From a virus, in the IMG/VR virus record IMGVR_UViG_3300008952_000180, positions 1 through 32,364 of that record: DNA of 32,364 bases, one strand, 5' to 3'. Below the pieces are notes generated by a model. The model was given only the letters and a program-made list of their open reading frames with translations, had not been told where the DNA came from and did no database searches. The translations under genes were made by a program, and so were the position numbers. The first letter of the stretch is position 1. Every line of letters begins with the position of its first letter. Of this stretch, positions 1-6,985 are shown one piece after another.

Positions 1-2
1 TC

Positions 3-134
3 AATAAAGAATATGGGTACGATATTGCTCAAGAATTGTTACAAGAAAGCAGAAAGACAGCTAAGTTTTCAAATGATGAGCTGGTTTCGTTAATAAATAG
101 ATATAAAGAGTTTATAGATTTAATGAAAAATTAA
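3..134 (+). CDS. ninG: NinG-like recombination protein, C-terminal part (gene continues across the window ends)
   Basis: This is an open frame without a start that ends at a TAA at 132-134 and encodes about 43 residues rich in charged helix. It is the tail of the NinG-like gene that starts at 32088. The last nine bases of the window (TCAATAAAG) equal the first nine, and merging them continues the frame exactly (Asn-Leu-Asn-Lys, then Glu-Tyr-Gly-Tyr-Asp). The joined protein is about 133 residues. The C-terminal helices resemble the region after the zinc-binding core of NinG proteins. A terminator follows at 172. Confidence 0.8.
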   Translation, partial: NKEYGYDIAQELLQESRKTAKFSNDELVSLINRYKEFIDLMKN

Positions 135-171
135 TTAATTTTATAATAGTTCTGTTCATTTTGTCTTTGGT

Positions 172-207
172 AAAAAGGGGTTAATTAATTTTAATCCTTT
201 TTTTTTT
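172..207 (+). terminator. Rho-independent terminator after the NinG-like gene
   Basis: AAAAAGGGGTTAA (172-184) can pair with TTAATCCTTTTT (191-202) with one bulged G and one G-T pair around a 6-nt loop. The T run extends to 207. It separates the NinG gene from the early promoter at 218. Confidence 0.7.
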
Positions 208-217
208 GCCCTGCCTA

Positions 218-247
218 TTGTTTTTCACAAAAAATTTAATATCTTTA
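218..247 (+). promoter_or_regulatory. Early promoter of Bacteroidota type
   Basis: TTG at 218-220, 19 nt, then TATCTTTA at 240-247. This fits the known flavobacterial consensus TTG-N17-23-TAnnTTTG except for the last base. It lies just upstream of the start at 275, directly after a terminator. It should be read by the host main sigma factor (inference). Confidence 0.6.
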
Positions 248-274
248 TAAAAATTATAATTAAACTTTAGATAT

Positions 275-580
275 ATGAATAATCCATTTTTAAATCCTGA
301 AGATATAATATCAGGTACAGAAAGTGCTTATGTTTTGAATGAGCCTCTTCCTGTTTTAAATTTATATGACAGATTAAAATCTAAATATAAATTATCATTA
401 AATAAGAATATTGAGAATTATTCTTCAGCCTCCACGATTAAATCCACGCTTAAAAACTTAATAATTTATGAAGATCTAACTTTACAGGATCTTAAATTGT
501 TATATGCAATGATTGATGTGTGGATTCACGAGGCCTCAACAACTGATTTAATATTTGGAGAAAATCTTTTTGAAAGATGA
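275..580 (+). CDS. Early protein of unknown function (101 aa)
   Basis: I do not recognise this family. The protein is 101 residues, mostly polar, with a predicted helical C-terminal half and no membrane segment or signal peptide. It is the first gene behind the early promoter at 218-247, about 20 nt from the expected transcription start, so it is probably made at once on infection. Its TGA overlaps the next start as ATGA. Early first genes in phages often act on the host, but nothing in this sequence shows that. Confidence 0.75.
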   Translation: MNNPFLNPEDIISGTESAYVLNEPLPVLNLYDRLKSKYKLSLNKNIENYSSASTIKSTLKNLIIYEDLTLQDLKLLYAMIDVWIHEASTTDLIFGENLFER

Positions 581-729
581 AACATAAAGATTGGCCCTAT
601 ATTAAAGGAGATAAGCAAATTTTAGCATTAGCTAAGGCTTATGAATTTAATAAAAAAGAATTAGACAAGTGTAAAAAAGAAAATAATAAATTAAAAAAAA
701 GATATGAAACAGAAATTAAAAACGATTAA
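577..729 (+). CDS. Small basic coiled-coil-like protein (50 aa)
   Basis: The ATG at 577 overlaps the previous stop as ATGA, and the frame runs 50 codons to TAA at 727-729, overlapping the next gene by 26 nt. The second half is a Lys/Glu-rich helix likely to form a coiled coil. The overlaps at both ends fit the gene style seen throughout this phage. Function unknown. Confidence 0.6.
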   Translation: MKHKDWPYIKGDKQILALAKAYEFNKKELDKCKKENNKLKKRYETEIKND

Positions 730-1192
730 AATTAAAGGCAAAGATTATGTAGAGGTTAATGAAAGGTTAAAATATTTTAGAAATAATTATCCTGGATTTT
801 CCCTTACTTCAGAAGTAATAGAAAAAACTCCTGATTCCATATTAATACTTACTACAATAAGGAATGATAGTGGAGTAGCAGTTTCTACAGGACTAGCTGA
901 AGAAATAAAAGGATCTACATTTATAAACAAAACAAGTTATGTAGAGAATTGTGAAACCTCATCTTGGGGTAGAGCTTTAGGTAATTTAGGAATAGGTTTA
1001 GATACATCAGTTGCATCAGCAGAGGAGGTACAAAATGCTATAGCTAATCAATTACCTCCTTTAAAATTCAATTCTGATAAATATAAGAAAGTAGCTAAAA
1101 GATTAAAAGAGCAAACTACAAGTATTGATGAGATTGAAAACTATTATATGTTAGATAAATTCACTAAATTAGAGTTACAAAAATTAAATTAA
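704..1192 (+). CDS. Probable single-strand annealing / ssDNA-binding protein (ERF/Rad52-like)
   Basis: The protein is 162 aa. Residues 22-110 carry a pattern I associate with phage annealing or ERF-like proteins: YFRNNYPGFSL near 24-34, then SYVENCETSSWGRALGNLG at 78-96, followed by Ala-Ser-Ala-Glu-Glu-Val. Such proteins coat or anneal single strands during phage replication and recombination. The next gene encodes an SSB-like protein, and an exonuclease and a NinG-like protein occur elsewhere in the genome, which supports a recombination role. The family assignment is from motif memory, so the exact class (ERF, Sak3 or only ssDNA-binding) is open. Confidence 0.55.
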   Translation: MKQKLKTIKIKGKDYVEVNERLKYFRNNYPGFSLTSEVIEKTPDSILILTTIRNDSGVAVSTGLAEEIKGSTFINKTSYVENCETSSWGRALGNLGIGLDTSVASAEEVQNAIANQLPPLKFNSDKYKKVAKRLKEQTTSIDEIENYYMLDKFTKLELQKLN

Positions 1193-1202
1193 AATTAAAA
1201 TT

Positions 1203-1589
1203 ATGGCAAGAAAAATTATTTATAGCAAATTAGCTATCAATGTAGAAAAACTACCAAAACAGTATTTTGTTAAAACTAAAACAGGTACATATTTAAACCT
1301 AGATCTAAAAATAAGTTTAGATGATCCTAAAGTTTGGGATAATGATAATGGAAAGGTTTTACAATTTGGATCTTTTTCTAAACCTCAAACTAAGGAAGAG
1401 AGAGAAGATTCTGATATTCAAACTGAATACTTCAAAGGAATGTATTTAACTGTAAATGCTATTGGAGAGTTTAAACAAGATGGAGATAATTGGAAATGGG
1501 ATGGAGATGAAAAGTGGAAACAAGCAATGACTGCTTTAAAAGGAGAGGTTGTTAATAAAGAAGAAGAATCAGGGGATTTACCATTCTAA
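1203..1589 (+). CDS. SSB-like single-stranded DNA-binding protein
   Basis: The 128-residue length, a beta-rich body and especially the acidic C-terminal tail ending EEESGDLPF (120-128) resemble single-stranded DNA-binding proteins, whose DDIPF-like tip recruits partner enzymes. The body would be one OB fold, although I cannot point to diagnostic core residues. It starts 10 nt after the annealing-type gene and is followed by a strong terminator at 1615, so the two probably close the first early transcript. Alternative: an unrelated phage protein with an acidic tail. Confidence 0.6.
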   Translation: MARKIIYSKLAINVEKLPKQYFVKTKTGTYLNLDLKISLDDPKVWDNDNGKVLQFGSFSKPQTKEEREDSDIQTEYFKGMYLTVNAIGEFKQDGDNWKWDGDEKWKQAMTALKGEVVNKEEESGDLPF

Positions 1590-1614
1590 GATAAAGGGTT
1601 ATAACTAACAATTT

Positions 1615-1653
1615 AGAGGGTAAAGGTATAAGTATCTTACCCTCTTTTTTTTT
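1615..1653 (+). terminator. Rho-independent terminator after the SSB-like gene
   Basis: AGAGGGTAA (1615-1623) pairs perfectly with TTACCCTCT (1637-1645) around a 13-nt loop, followed by a T run to 1653. One of the clearest terminators in the genome. Confidence 0.85.
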
Positions 1654-1664
1654 ATATTTACTAA

Positions 1665-2477
1665 ATGCTAGACAAACAAAACTTAATGAAACAACTTGAA
1701 AAAGAATGTTTCATAGATACATCAGAGCAATTATCTTATCCTCCTGTAGCCATATCATTAGGAGAAAAACTTATTAAATCTAGTAAAGGAGATCTGCTTT
1801 TACCTGTGCCAATTTGCACTTATTCTAATCTATCCTGTGTAACTGCTCCTCCAAAAAGCAAAAAAACATTTTTTATATCTTTGTTAGCGAGTGTTTATTT
1901 AAGTGGTACGAATAGATTTGGAGGTAAACTAAAAGGCCATAGAAATGGTAGATGTCTTTTACATATAGATACAGAGCAGGGAGCTTGGCATACTCAGCGT
2001 GTGGCAAAGAGGATCGTAGATATGAGTAATGAATCTCCTGGATGTTATTCTATATACTCTTTAAGAGCTGAGTTTCCAAAAACCAGGATAGAATTTATAG
2101 AGTACTGCTTAAAGACAAAAGAAAATATAGGAATGGTGGTAATTGATGGCGTAGCTGATCTATGTATGGATGTAAATTCATTAGAGGAGGCAAATTATAC
2201 AGTACAGAAATTAATGGAGTTTTCAGCTAAATATTGCTGCCATATAATAACAGTAATACATTCTAACTATGGATCTGATAAGGCCACTGGCCATCTTGGA
2301 TCTGCATTAATCAAGAAGGTAGAATGTGAAATACAGATTGAACAAAACACAATTAACAAAGAATGGGTTACAGTTAAATGCAAAAGGAGTAGGAATTATT
2401 CCTTTGAAACCTTTAGCTTTACAATAAATGAAATAGGACTACCTTATGTAAATGATCTCTATGATCCTTTAGCATAA
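1665..2477 (+). CDS. RecA-fold ATPase, RepA/AAA_25-like helicase
   Basis: The protein is 270 aa. A Walker A-like loop TAPPKSKKTF spans residues 60-69 (variant of GxxxxGKT, with Lys-Lys-Thr in place of Gly-Lys-Thr). A Walker B strand MVVIDG lies at 157-162, and VIHSNYGSDKATGHLGS at 198-213 matches the sensor and DNA-loop region seen in RepA-type hexameric helicases and AAA_25 proteins of Bacteroidota mobile elements. It is the only helicase-like enzyme seen here, so it is the best candidate for replication initiation or unwinding. A TATATTTA box at 1653-1660, just after the terminator, might serve as a promoter, but no TTG lies at the right distance. Confidence 0.65.
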   Translation: MLDKQNLMKQLEKECFIDTSEQLSYPPVAISLGEKLIKSSKGDLLLPVPICTYSNLSCVTAPPKSKKTFFISLLASVYLSGTNRFGGKLKGHRNGRCLLHIDTEQGAWHTQRVAKRIVDMSNESPGCYSIYSLRAEFPKTRIEFIEYCLKTKENIGMVVIDGVADLCMDVNSLEEANYTVQKLMEFSAKYCCHIITVIHSNYGSDKATGHLGSALIKKVECEIQIEQNTINKEWVTVKCKRSRNYSFETFSFTINEIGLPYVNDLYDPLA

Positions 2478-2482
2478 AGCCT

Positions 2483-2962
2483 ATGAAAAAAAAATATATG
2501 AAAATGCTATCCAACAAGCATAATGATTGGATAGATATTTGTAAATCTTTTGGTTTAGATACAGAAACAGCAAAGGATCTGGTGCAGGAAATGTATATAA
2601 AAATTTATCTTAAAATAGAAAATGATAAACTAGATATATCTTATAATGATGAAATTAATTATTATTATATATTTAAGTGTTTGAGAAGTATGTTTATAGA
2701 TTTATATAGAAAGAAAAAAAGAGTTACAATAGTTAGACATTTAACTGAATATAAAAAAGCAGATGACTATATAGATTATGAAACTAAATATAAAGAGATC
2801 CAAAAAGAATTAGATAAAATGTATTGGTATAATAAAAAAGTATTTGAGCTGGTAAATTCAGGTACATCAATAGCAGAATTATCTAGAAAATCAGGGATAC
2901 CCTATTACTCTCTTTATAATACTTATAAAAAGGTAAAAGAAATATTAAAGAAGAAGTTATGA
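2483..2962 (+). CDS. Phage-encoded sigma-70 family (ECF-like) sigma factor
   Basis: The protein is 159 aa. Residues 28-45 (TETAKDLVQEMYIKIYLK) match sigma region 2.1-2.2, and residues 64-79 (FKCLRSMFIDLYRKKK) match region 2.3-2.4, which opens and reads the -10 element. A C-terminal helix-turn-helix at about 125-157 (SIAELSRKSGIPYYSLYN) fits region 4, which reads the -35 element. The two-domain layout without region 3 is that of ECF sigma factors. It would redirect host RNA polymerase to phage promoters. The repeated CAAAWTA-N12-TCGTTAWA motif before the structural genes is a good candidate target. It starts 6 nt after the ATPase gene, and its stop overlaps the next start. Confidence 0.8.
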   Translation: MKKKYMKMLSNKHNDWIDICKSFGLDTETAKDLVQEMYIKIYLKIENDKLDISYNDEINYYYIFKCLRSMFIDLYRKKKRVTIVRHLTEYKKADDYIDYETKYKEIQKELDKMYWYNKKVFELVNSGTSIAELSRKSGIPYYSLYNTYKKVKEILKKKL

Positions 2963-3447
2963 ATGAGTATAACAGAAAATTAGCACAGGAATTAATTAAA
3001 AAGTACAGCCCAATAGAAGAACAAGATTTAAAGGATTTAGGCTTTGAACCTGCTACACTCAACGAAAACAAATACAACCATATAGATGGCAAAGCTGCAT
3101 TTACTACACAAATAATCCAAACCAATATAACAGTAGATATCAAAGACAGAAAAAGCCTTAGAAGGGGTGAGCCTGAAAATGATGATTATTTATGGGTTGA
3201 AATTAGAAACTGTTATGGCTATAATGGGTGGGCTTTTGGTAAGGCACACTATATAGCTTTTAAGCAGGTTAATGAATGGCTGTTTGTTTGGCGAGAGGAT
3301 TTGGTGCAGTTAATTAAAGATAAAGTTGAAAAGGTTTATGTAAATGATTTTCCATTATACAAACTTTACAACAGAAAAGGGAGTAAAGATATTTTGACAT
3401 TAATAAAAAAAGAAGATTTAAAATCAATTAAAATACCAAGAAAATAA
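2959..3447 (+). CDS. Unknown protein, possibly a nuclease-like fold (162 aa)
   Basis: The start overlaps the sigma factor stop by ATGA. The middle of the protein (about 76-104) has alternating strands with DDYLWVEIRNCYGYNGWAFG followed by a hydrophobic strand (HYIAF). This looks like the core of some restriction-endonuclease-like or Vsr-like proteins, but the usual Glu-x-Lys is not present in clear form, so I leave the function open. Gly/Trp/Tyr-rich turns suggest a compact globular protein. It sits among replication and regulation genes. Confidence 0.7.
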   Translation: MNEYNRKLAQELIKKYSPIEEQDLKDLGFEPATLNENKYNHIDGKAAFTTQIIQTNITVDIKDRKSLRRGEPENDDYLWVEIRNCYGYNGWAFGKAHYIAFKQVNEWLFVWREDLVQLIKDKVEKVYVNDFPLYKLYNRKGSKDILTLIKKEDLKSIKIPRK

Positions 3448-3605
3448 TGAAACTAGGAAATTTAATAGAAAAAACAATAAATATAATTACAATAGGACAG
3501 GGCAAAAGATTCGCTACTTGGGTAGCCAAAAAAATGGGATATGAAAGATGTGATTGTGATAAAAGAAAAAAATCCCTAAATAAAATAAAAATAAAAAGAT
3601 GGTAA
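3447..3605 (+). CDS. Small basic protein with a Cys-x-Cys pair (52 aa)
   Basis: The ATG at 3447 overlaps the preceding stop as TAATG; 52 codons end at TAA 3603-3605. An N-terminal helix is followed by GKRFATWVAKKMGYERCDCD and a Lys-rich tail. The Cys-Asp-Cys-Asp pair after a Gly-Tyr turn resembles small proteins I have seen near replication or tail genes of Bacteroidota phages. Function unknown; metal binding is possible. Confidence 0.65.
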   Translation: MKLGNLIEKTINIITIGQGKRFATWVAKKMGYERCDCDKRKKSLNKIKIKRW

Positions 3606-3811
3606 CAAAATTTAATAAAGATGAAAGAAAACAATGGAGAAAATTTCGTATGGGTAAAAAATCATTCCTTACTAGAGCAGAATTTGAAATGGTTTCAAAA
3701 CTCCACGCTGCAAAACACAAACATTCGTATTATTTACCTTGTACCTGTAATCCAAAAGTAATTAAACAATGGATAAAAGATCTCAATAAGATATGGGATA
3801 ATGGAAATTAA
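3599..3811 (+). CDS. Small basic protein with paired cysteines (70 aa)
   Basis: It overlaps the previous gene by 7 nt and the next by 11 nt. The 70-residue product is strongly basic in the first 25 residues and carries HAAKHKHSYYLPCTCNP (about 36-52), a His/Cys cluster that could bind a metal ion, followed by a short amphipathic helix. No family is recognised beyond a general likeness to small phage proteins. The tight overlaps support real translation. Confidence 0.65.
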   Translation: MVTKFNKDERKQWRKFRMGKKSFLTRAEFEMVSKLHAAKHKHSYYLPCTCNPKVIKQWIKDLNKIWDNGN

Positions 3812-4217
3812 AGAAGTCCATAAATGGGAAAGGGCAGTAACTATGATTCTTAATGTGTTTGGATGGGATCTCAAATGGGTAGGAGATCAAAATAATAGCT
3901 GGGATGCTGAGGGCCTTTCTCCAAAAAATAGAAGAGTGGTTATTGAGATGAAATTCAGAGATAAATATTATAATGAAAAACTCCTGGAGAAATCTAAATA
4001 TGATTATTTAATGAGCCTCCCTAAAGATATAGTAAAACTATATTTTGTAAATGATCCTAAAGGCAATTATATGTATTGGTTAGATGGAATGGAGATGCCA
4101 GATCCTACTGAATTATATTGCCCTTCTACTACAATCTGGGAAAAGAAGAAGATAAAAAAACAAGTATATCTTCTAACTGAAAATATGGCATCTATTATAA
4201 ACCTAAATAGTAATTAA
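3801..4217 (+). CDS. Putative PD-(D/E)XK-type nuclease (138 aa)
   Basis: The protein begins with a helix carrying Glu5 and a Trp, then NNSWDAEG (about 31-38) and a strand RRVVIEMKFRD (about 44-54). The Asp, about 15 residues, Glu-x-Lys spacing is the hallmark of the PD-(D/E)XK nuclease fold, as in Holliday-junction resolvases and phage exonuclease-like proteins. A helix with YNEKLLEKSKYDYLM follows, as expected after the catalytic strand. A resolvase or other DNA-processing role would fit the surrounding replication genes. The call rests on this motif alone. Confidence 0.5.
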   Translation: MEIKEVHKWERAVTMILNVFGWDLKWVGDQNNSWDAEGLSPKNRRVVIEMKFRDKYYNEKLLEKSKYDYLMSLPKDIVKLYFVNDPKGNYMYWLDGMEMPDPTELYCPSTTIWEKKKIKKQVYLLTENMASIINLNSN

Positions 4218-4229
4218 ATTATTTGTTAA

Positions 4230-4237
4230 TAATTTTG
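4230..4237 (+). promoter_or_regulatory. Possible promoter -7 box (TAATTTTG)
   Basis: TAATTTTG fits TAnnTTTG and lies 12 nt before the start at 4250, in the only short gap in this gene block. No TTG is found 17-23 nt upstream, so this is weak. Confidence 0.3.
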
Positions 4238-4249
4238 TATATTGCATTT

Positions 4250-4384
4250 ATGAAAAATCCAATACCAAAATCCGAAAGGAGAGAATTTTCAAAACTACCA
4301 GATTATTTTTTAAAATGGGAGGGAAGAAAAATAAGAATAAAACCAACTGATCCTTTATATAAATTGATGAGGGAAAGTAACTGA
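4250..4384 (+). CDS. Small unknown protein (44 aa)
   Basis: ATG at 4250, TGA at 4382-4384. The peptide is basic, with a Trp-Glu-Gly turn and a second Lys/Arg-rich half; no cysteine and no membrane segment. It follows a 32-nt gap holding a possible promoter box. Coding status rests on frame length, position and genome-typical codons, so it is less certain than its neighbours. Confidence 0.5.
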   Translation: MKNPIPKSERREFSKLPDYFLKWEGRKIRIKPTDPLYKLMRESN

Positions 4385-4397
4385 TAATCAAGAGGTT

Positions 4398-4532
4398 ATG
4401 AAAAAGAGGCAATACAGGTCAAGGCAGGGAAGGTCTGACAAAAAATATAGGGAAACTATGAAGGTTACTTGTATATCAATCATAGGGTTATTATTAACAT
4501 TATTATATATTTTATATGACAATTCTTTTTGA
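4398..4532 (+). CDS. Small single-pass membrane protein (44 aa)
   Basis: ATG at 4398 to TGA at 4530-4532, overlapping the exonuclease gene by 17 nt. The first 20 residues are strongly basic (MKKRQYRSRQGRSDKKYRE), and residues 24-40 form one hydrophobic helix (CISIIGLLLTLLYILY). A positive N-terminus and one helix predict an inner-membrane protein with the N-terminus inside. Small early membrane proteins can block superinfection or disturb the host membrane; no such role is shown here. Confidence 0.55.
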   Translation: MKKRQYRSRQGRSDKKYRETMKVTCISIIGLLLTLLYILYDNSF

Positions 4533-5226
4533 TGCTGATTCTTTAATTTTTGCTAGTTGTTATAGAACTAGAATAAATGGAGAGAAACCTGATGATATAT
4601 ATTATAGAGATATTAGAGATGCTCAAGATAAATACTCAGAACAATTTATGAAAATGATTAATGATCTTGATGAGCATTTTGATATTCAAAACATTTTAAC
4701 ATTCTCAGGATCTTCAGGAAATTTCAGAAAGATGATCACTCCTACTTATAAAGCAAATAGAAAGAAACAAGAAAAACCTCCTTTATTATATGAGATGCAC
4801 AGCTTTGTTAAACAAACTTATAATAGTATATATACAAGAGGATTAGAAACAGATGATCTTGTAGCTGCGAATTGGAATAGAATAAAAAATGATGTAGGTA
4901 GAGATCAGGTTTTAATTGTATCAATAGATAAAGATTATAAACAATTTCCAGCAATGATATATAATTATGTAAAAAAAGAAATATATGATATAACAGAAGA
5001 TCAGGCTTTATATAATTTTTATTCTCAATGTATAATCGGAGATTCTTCTGATAATGTTAATTACTTCAAGGGGCGAGGTGTTAAGTTTGCAGAGAAATAT
5101 TACAAAGGATGTAAAACAAAATACCAATATACTAGGAAATTATATGAGTTATTTAAGAAAGAATATAAAAGCAAAGCCAAAGAAAAATACTCAGAATGTT
5201 ATCACTTACTAAAATTAAGAATATGA
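4516..5226 (+). CDS. 5'-3' exonuclease / flap nuclease (FEN-like)
   Basis: The protein is 236 aa. Metal-binding acidic residues of the PIN/FEN superfamily appear in order: LFDADSL (4-10), GLETDDLVA (109-117), SIDKDYKQ (136-143), and IIGDSSDNV (173-181) followed by GRG, the start of the helix-hairpin-helix DNA grip. This is the arrangement of T5/T7-type 5' exonucleases and the Pol I N-terminal domain. It would remove primers or resect ends for recombination, working with the annealing-type and SSB-like proteins. No DNA polymerase gene is visible here, so the host enzyme is presumably used. Confidence 0.88.
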   Translation: MTILFDADSLIFASCYRTRINGEKPDDIYYRDIRDAQDKYSEQFMKMINDLDEHFDIQNILTFSGSSGNFRKMITPTYKANRKKQEKPPLLYEMHSFVKQTYNSIYTRGLETDDLVAANWNRIKNDVGRDQVLIVSIDKDYKQFPAMIYNYVKKEIYDITEDQALYNFYSQCIIGDSSDNVNYFKGRGVKFAEKYYKGCKTKYQYTRKLYELFKKEYKSKAKEKYSECYHLLKLRI

Positions 5227-5681
5227 AAGCAATAGATATAGCAAATAAAATTACTGAAATATCAGGAATAAATCTTTTTGAAAAAACTAGAAAAAGAAAT
5301 GTAATAGAGCATAGAGGATTACTATGTTATATACTTAGAGAAAAATTAAAAATGAGATGGCAAAAAATGGAGAAGTTTTACACTTCTCAAGGTTGGCCTG
5401 TAAACCACGCTACTTTAATGAATAGTTATAAAAAATGGTATATATATAAAACAAATGAAGATATAATTAAGATCTTAAATGAGTTTGATTTTATAGAAGA
5501 GGATCAAGATGAAATAAATAAAGTAGATGTGTTAGAAACTAAATGTAATAATCTAAAAAAGAAATTAGAAGATCCTTTAGTAAAGTTAGTTGCTAATATC
5601 CCTGAAAGTAAAAAGCCTCAAGTAATAGAAAAAATAGATCTGATGAAGAGAGAATGGGCCTGGAAAGAAAAGGTTTTATGA
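5223..5681 (+). CDS. DnaA domain IV-like DNA-binding protein without ATPase domain
   Basis: I choose the ATG at 5223, which overlaps the exonuclease stop as ATGA, over an in-frame ATG at 5196. The 152-aa product contains, at about residues 20-75, KTRKRNVIEHRGLLCYILRE and then GWPVNHATLMNSYKK. This matches the DnaA C-terminal domain, where a basic helix (KR..IV..R....YL) is followed by the DH(S/A)TV signature that reads the DnaA box; here the signature is NHATL. The AAA+ domain of DnaA is absent; the rest is coiled coil. It may bind the phage origin or compete with host DnaA (inference). Confidence 0.65.
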   Translation: MKAIDIANKITEISGINLFEKTRKRNVIEHRGLLCYILREKLKMRWQKMEKFYTSQGWPVNHATLMNSYKKWYIYKTNEDIIKILNEFDFIEEDQDEINKVDVLETKCNNLKKKLEDPLVKLVANIPESKKPQVIEKIDLMKREWAWKEKVL

Positions 5682-6352
5682 TAAACCTATATAACAAAGA
5701 CTGTATGGAAGTTATGAAAGATATGTCAGATAATCAGTTTGACCTAGCTATTGTTGATCCTCCTTATGGTATTGGAGCTGATGTTGCACAAAATAAAGCT
5801 GCCGAAAACAGAAAAAAGGCAAAAGGTAAAAACAAATCAGGTAGGGGATGGAAAGAGTACAAAAAAACTAATTGGGATAACGCTATACCTACAAACGAAT
5901 TTTTTATTGAATTATTGCGAGTTTCTAAAAGACAAATTATATGGGGTGGTAATTATTTTTCTTACTTATGGCAATTTAGTAATTCTTTTATTATTTGGAA
6001 CAAACAACAAAGGGAATTTAGCTTAGCCGATGGGGAGTTAGCTTGGTATTCAAAAACCAATAAAGCTATGAGGATATTTGATTTTAGTAGAGGAGGTGCT
6101 TTAGCAAACAATAAAAATAATGGAGGCAGGTTACATCCAACACAAAAACCTGTAAAACTTTATGAATGGTTGCTTATGAAATATGCTAAAGAGGGAGATA
6201 CAATACTTGATACACATTTAGGTAGTGGATCAATAGGCATAGCTTGTCATAATTTAGGGTTTGATCTGACAGGATATGAAATAGACAAAGAATACTTTGA
6301 AGCAGCAAACAAACGAATAGAAGAACATAAGGCACAAACAAGATTATTTTAA
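5678..6352 (+). CDS. DNA methyltransferase (N6-adenine/N4-cytosine, beta-class order)
   Basis: The ATG at 5678 overlaps the previous stop as ATGA, giving 224 residues. Catalytic motif DPPY is at 27-30, the N-terminal side, and the SAM-binding motif is near the C-terminus (ILDTHLGSGSIGIA, about 176-189, in place of the usual DPFxGSG). This order (IV before I) defines the beta group, with members such as HinfI/CcrM-type enzymes. HPTQKP at about 152-157 is the typical link before the SAM fold. No restriction partner is nearby, so it is a solitary phage enzyme, probably shielding phage DNA. The Asp-Thr-His variant in motif I is mildly unusual. The target site cannot be read from the sequence. Confidence 0.88.
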   Translation: MINLYNKDCMEVMKDMSDNQFDLAIVDPPYGIGADVAQNKAAENRKKAKGKNKSGRGWKEYKKTNWDNAIPTNEFFIELLRVSKRQIIWGGNYFSYLWQFSNSFIIWNKQQREFSLADGELAWYSKTNKAMRIFDFSRGGALANNKNNGGRLHPTQKPVKLYEWLLMKYAKEGDTILDTHLGSGSIGIACHNLGFDLTGYEIDKEYFEAANKRIEEHKAQTRLF

Positions 6353-6703
6353 ATGGAAACCAATAAAGACAAAAGAAAACAGATCCCTATATATACAGGA
6401 TTAATAAAATACTTTCCTAAAGCTCTAGCTGAAGTAGCTAAGGTTTCATATATAGGAAATCAACAGCATCATCCAGATAAACCTCTACATTGGGATAGAT
6501 CTAAAAGTACAGATGAATTAGATGCTCTTACCAGGCATTTATTTGAAGCAGGTAAAATAGATACTGATGGTATTAGACATAGTGCAAAAATCTGCTGGAG
6601 ATCCTTAGCTAATTTAGAAAAAGAACTTGAAAAATCAAGGGATGATAAGTGGTATAAACAACAGTATAATAGAAATAGAGATCCTGAAGATCAAATTAAG
6701 TAG
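6353..6703 (+). CDS. DUF5664-like (dATP/dGTP diphosphohydrolase N-terminal type) protein
   Basis: It begins one base after the methyltransferase stop. Residues 14-93 fit the DUF5664 / dGTP_diPhyd_N pattern: YTGLIKYFPKALAEVAKVS, HHPDKPLHWDRSKSTDELDA, LTRHLFEAGKIDTDG, then His and a helix with KICWRSLANLE. The scattered His/Asp/Glu residues are those expected to bind metal in MazG-like all-helical nucleotide hydrolases. In phages such proteins tune the dNTP pool or support modified DNA. Whether this one is catalytic is not shown. It is the last gene before the first TCGTTAT-type promoter. Confidence 0.65.
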   Translation: METNKDKRKQIPIYTGLIKYFPKALAEVAKVSYIGNQQHHPDKPLHWDRSKSTDELDALTRHLFEAGKIDTDGIRHSAKICWRSLANLEKELEKSRDDKWYKQQYNRNRDPEDQIK

Positions 6704-6716
6704 TTTTTTTCGTTAT
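6692..6716 (+). promoter_or_regulatory. Putative phage-sigma promoter (site a), before the terminase genes
   Basis: CAAATTA (6692-6698), 12 nt, CGTTAT (6711-6716). Same two-part motif and spacing as at 18216, 19339 and 21541. Start codon 29 nt downstream, so a leader of about 20 nt is expected. Confidence 0.55.
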
Positions 6717-6745
6717 ATTTTTGATTAATCAAAGTTTTTCAAAAT

Positions 6746-6985
6746 ATGAAAGTAGAAAATAGAGGAGGCAAAAGAAAAGGTGCTGGTAGAAAACCTAAAT
6801 CAGAAGAGCTAAATCTTATAGAGAAATTAACTCCTTTAGAACCTTTAGCATTTGAAGCATTAGAGGCAGGATTAAAAAAAGGAGATTATAAGTATGTTCA
6901 GCTCTTTTATAATTATTATGCAGGTAGGCCTAAAGAAACTAAAGACATACATATAAACGAAGATCTGCCTATATTTATTGATTAA
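6746..6985 (+). CDS. Terminase small subunit-like DNA-binding protein (79 aa)
   Basis: The N-terminus GGKRKGAGRKPK (residues 7-18) is typical of phage small terminases and related DNA-binding proteins; the remainder is a helical stretch (about 35-60). The TAA shares its last base with the large terminase start (TAATG), a usual link between small and large terminase genes. At 79 residues it is shorter than most small terminases (about 100-180), so it may hold only the DNA-recognition and oligomer core. It is the first gene after putative promoter site a. Confidence 0.65.
   Translation: MKVENRGGKRKGAGRKPKSEELNLIEKLTPLEPLAFEALEAGLKKGDYKYVQLFYNYYAGRPKETKDIHINEDLPIFID

Noticed and set aside
1-9. 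The nine-base end repeat as an attachment core or IS target duplication
   Set aside because: The repeat lies inside one NinG-like gene that continues in frame when the ends are joined, so assembly or circular overlap explains it better; no integrase is present.
70-93. A further CAAATG...TCGTTAA match inside the NinG-like gene
   Set aside because: The spacing is one base shorter (18), it is in coding sequence and is followed at 172 by a terminator, so I do not count it as a promoter.
135-274. DnaA boxes or an origin in the early intergenic gap
   Set aside because: No TTATCCACA-like nonamers or iterons are present; the gap is explained by a terminator and a promoter.
5196-5222. Earlier in-frame ATG for the DnaA-like protein
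   Set aside because: The ATG at 5223 makes the ATGA overlap found throughout this phage, and the added residues do not extend the domain.
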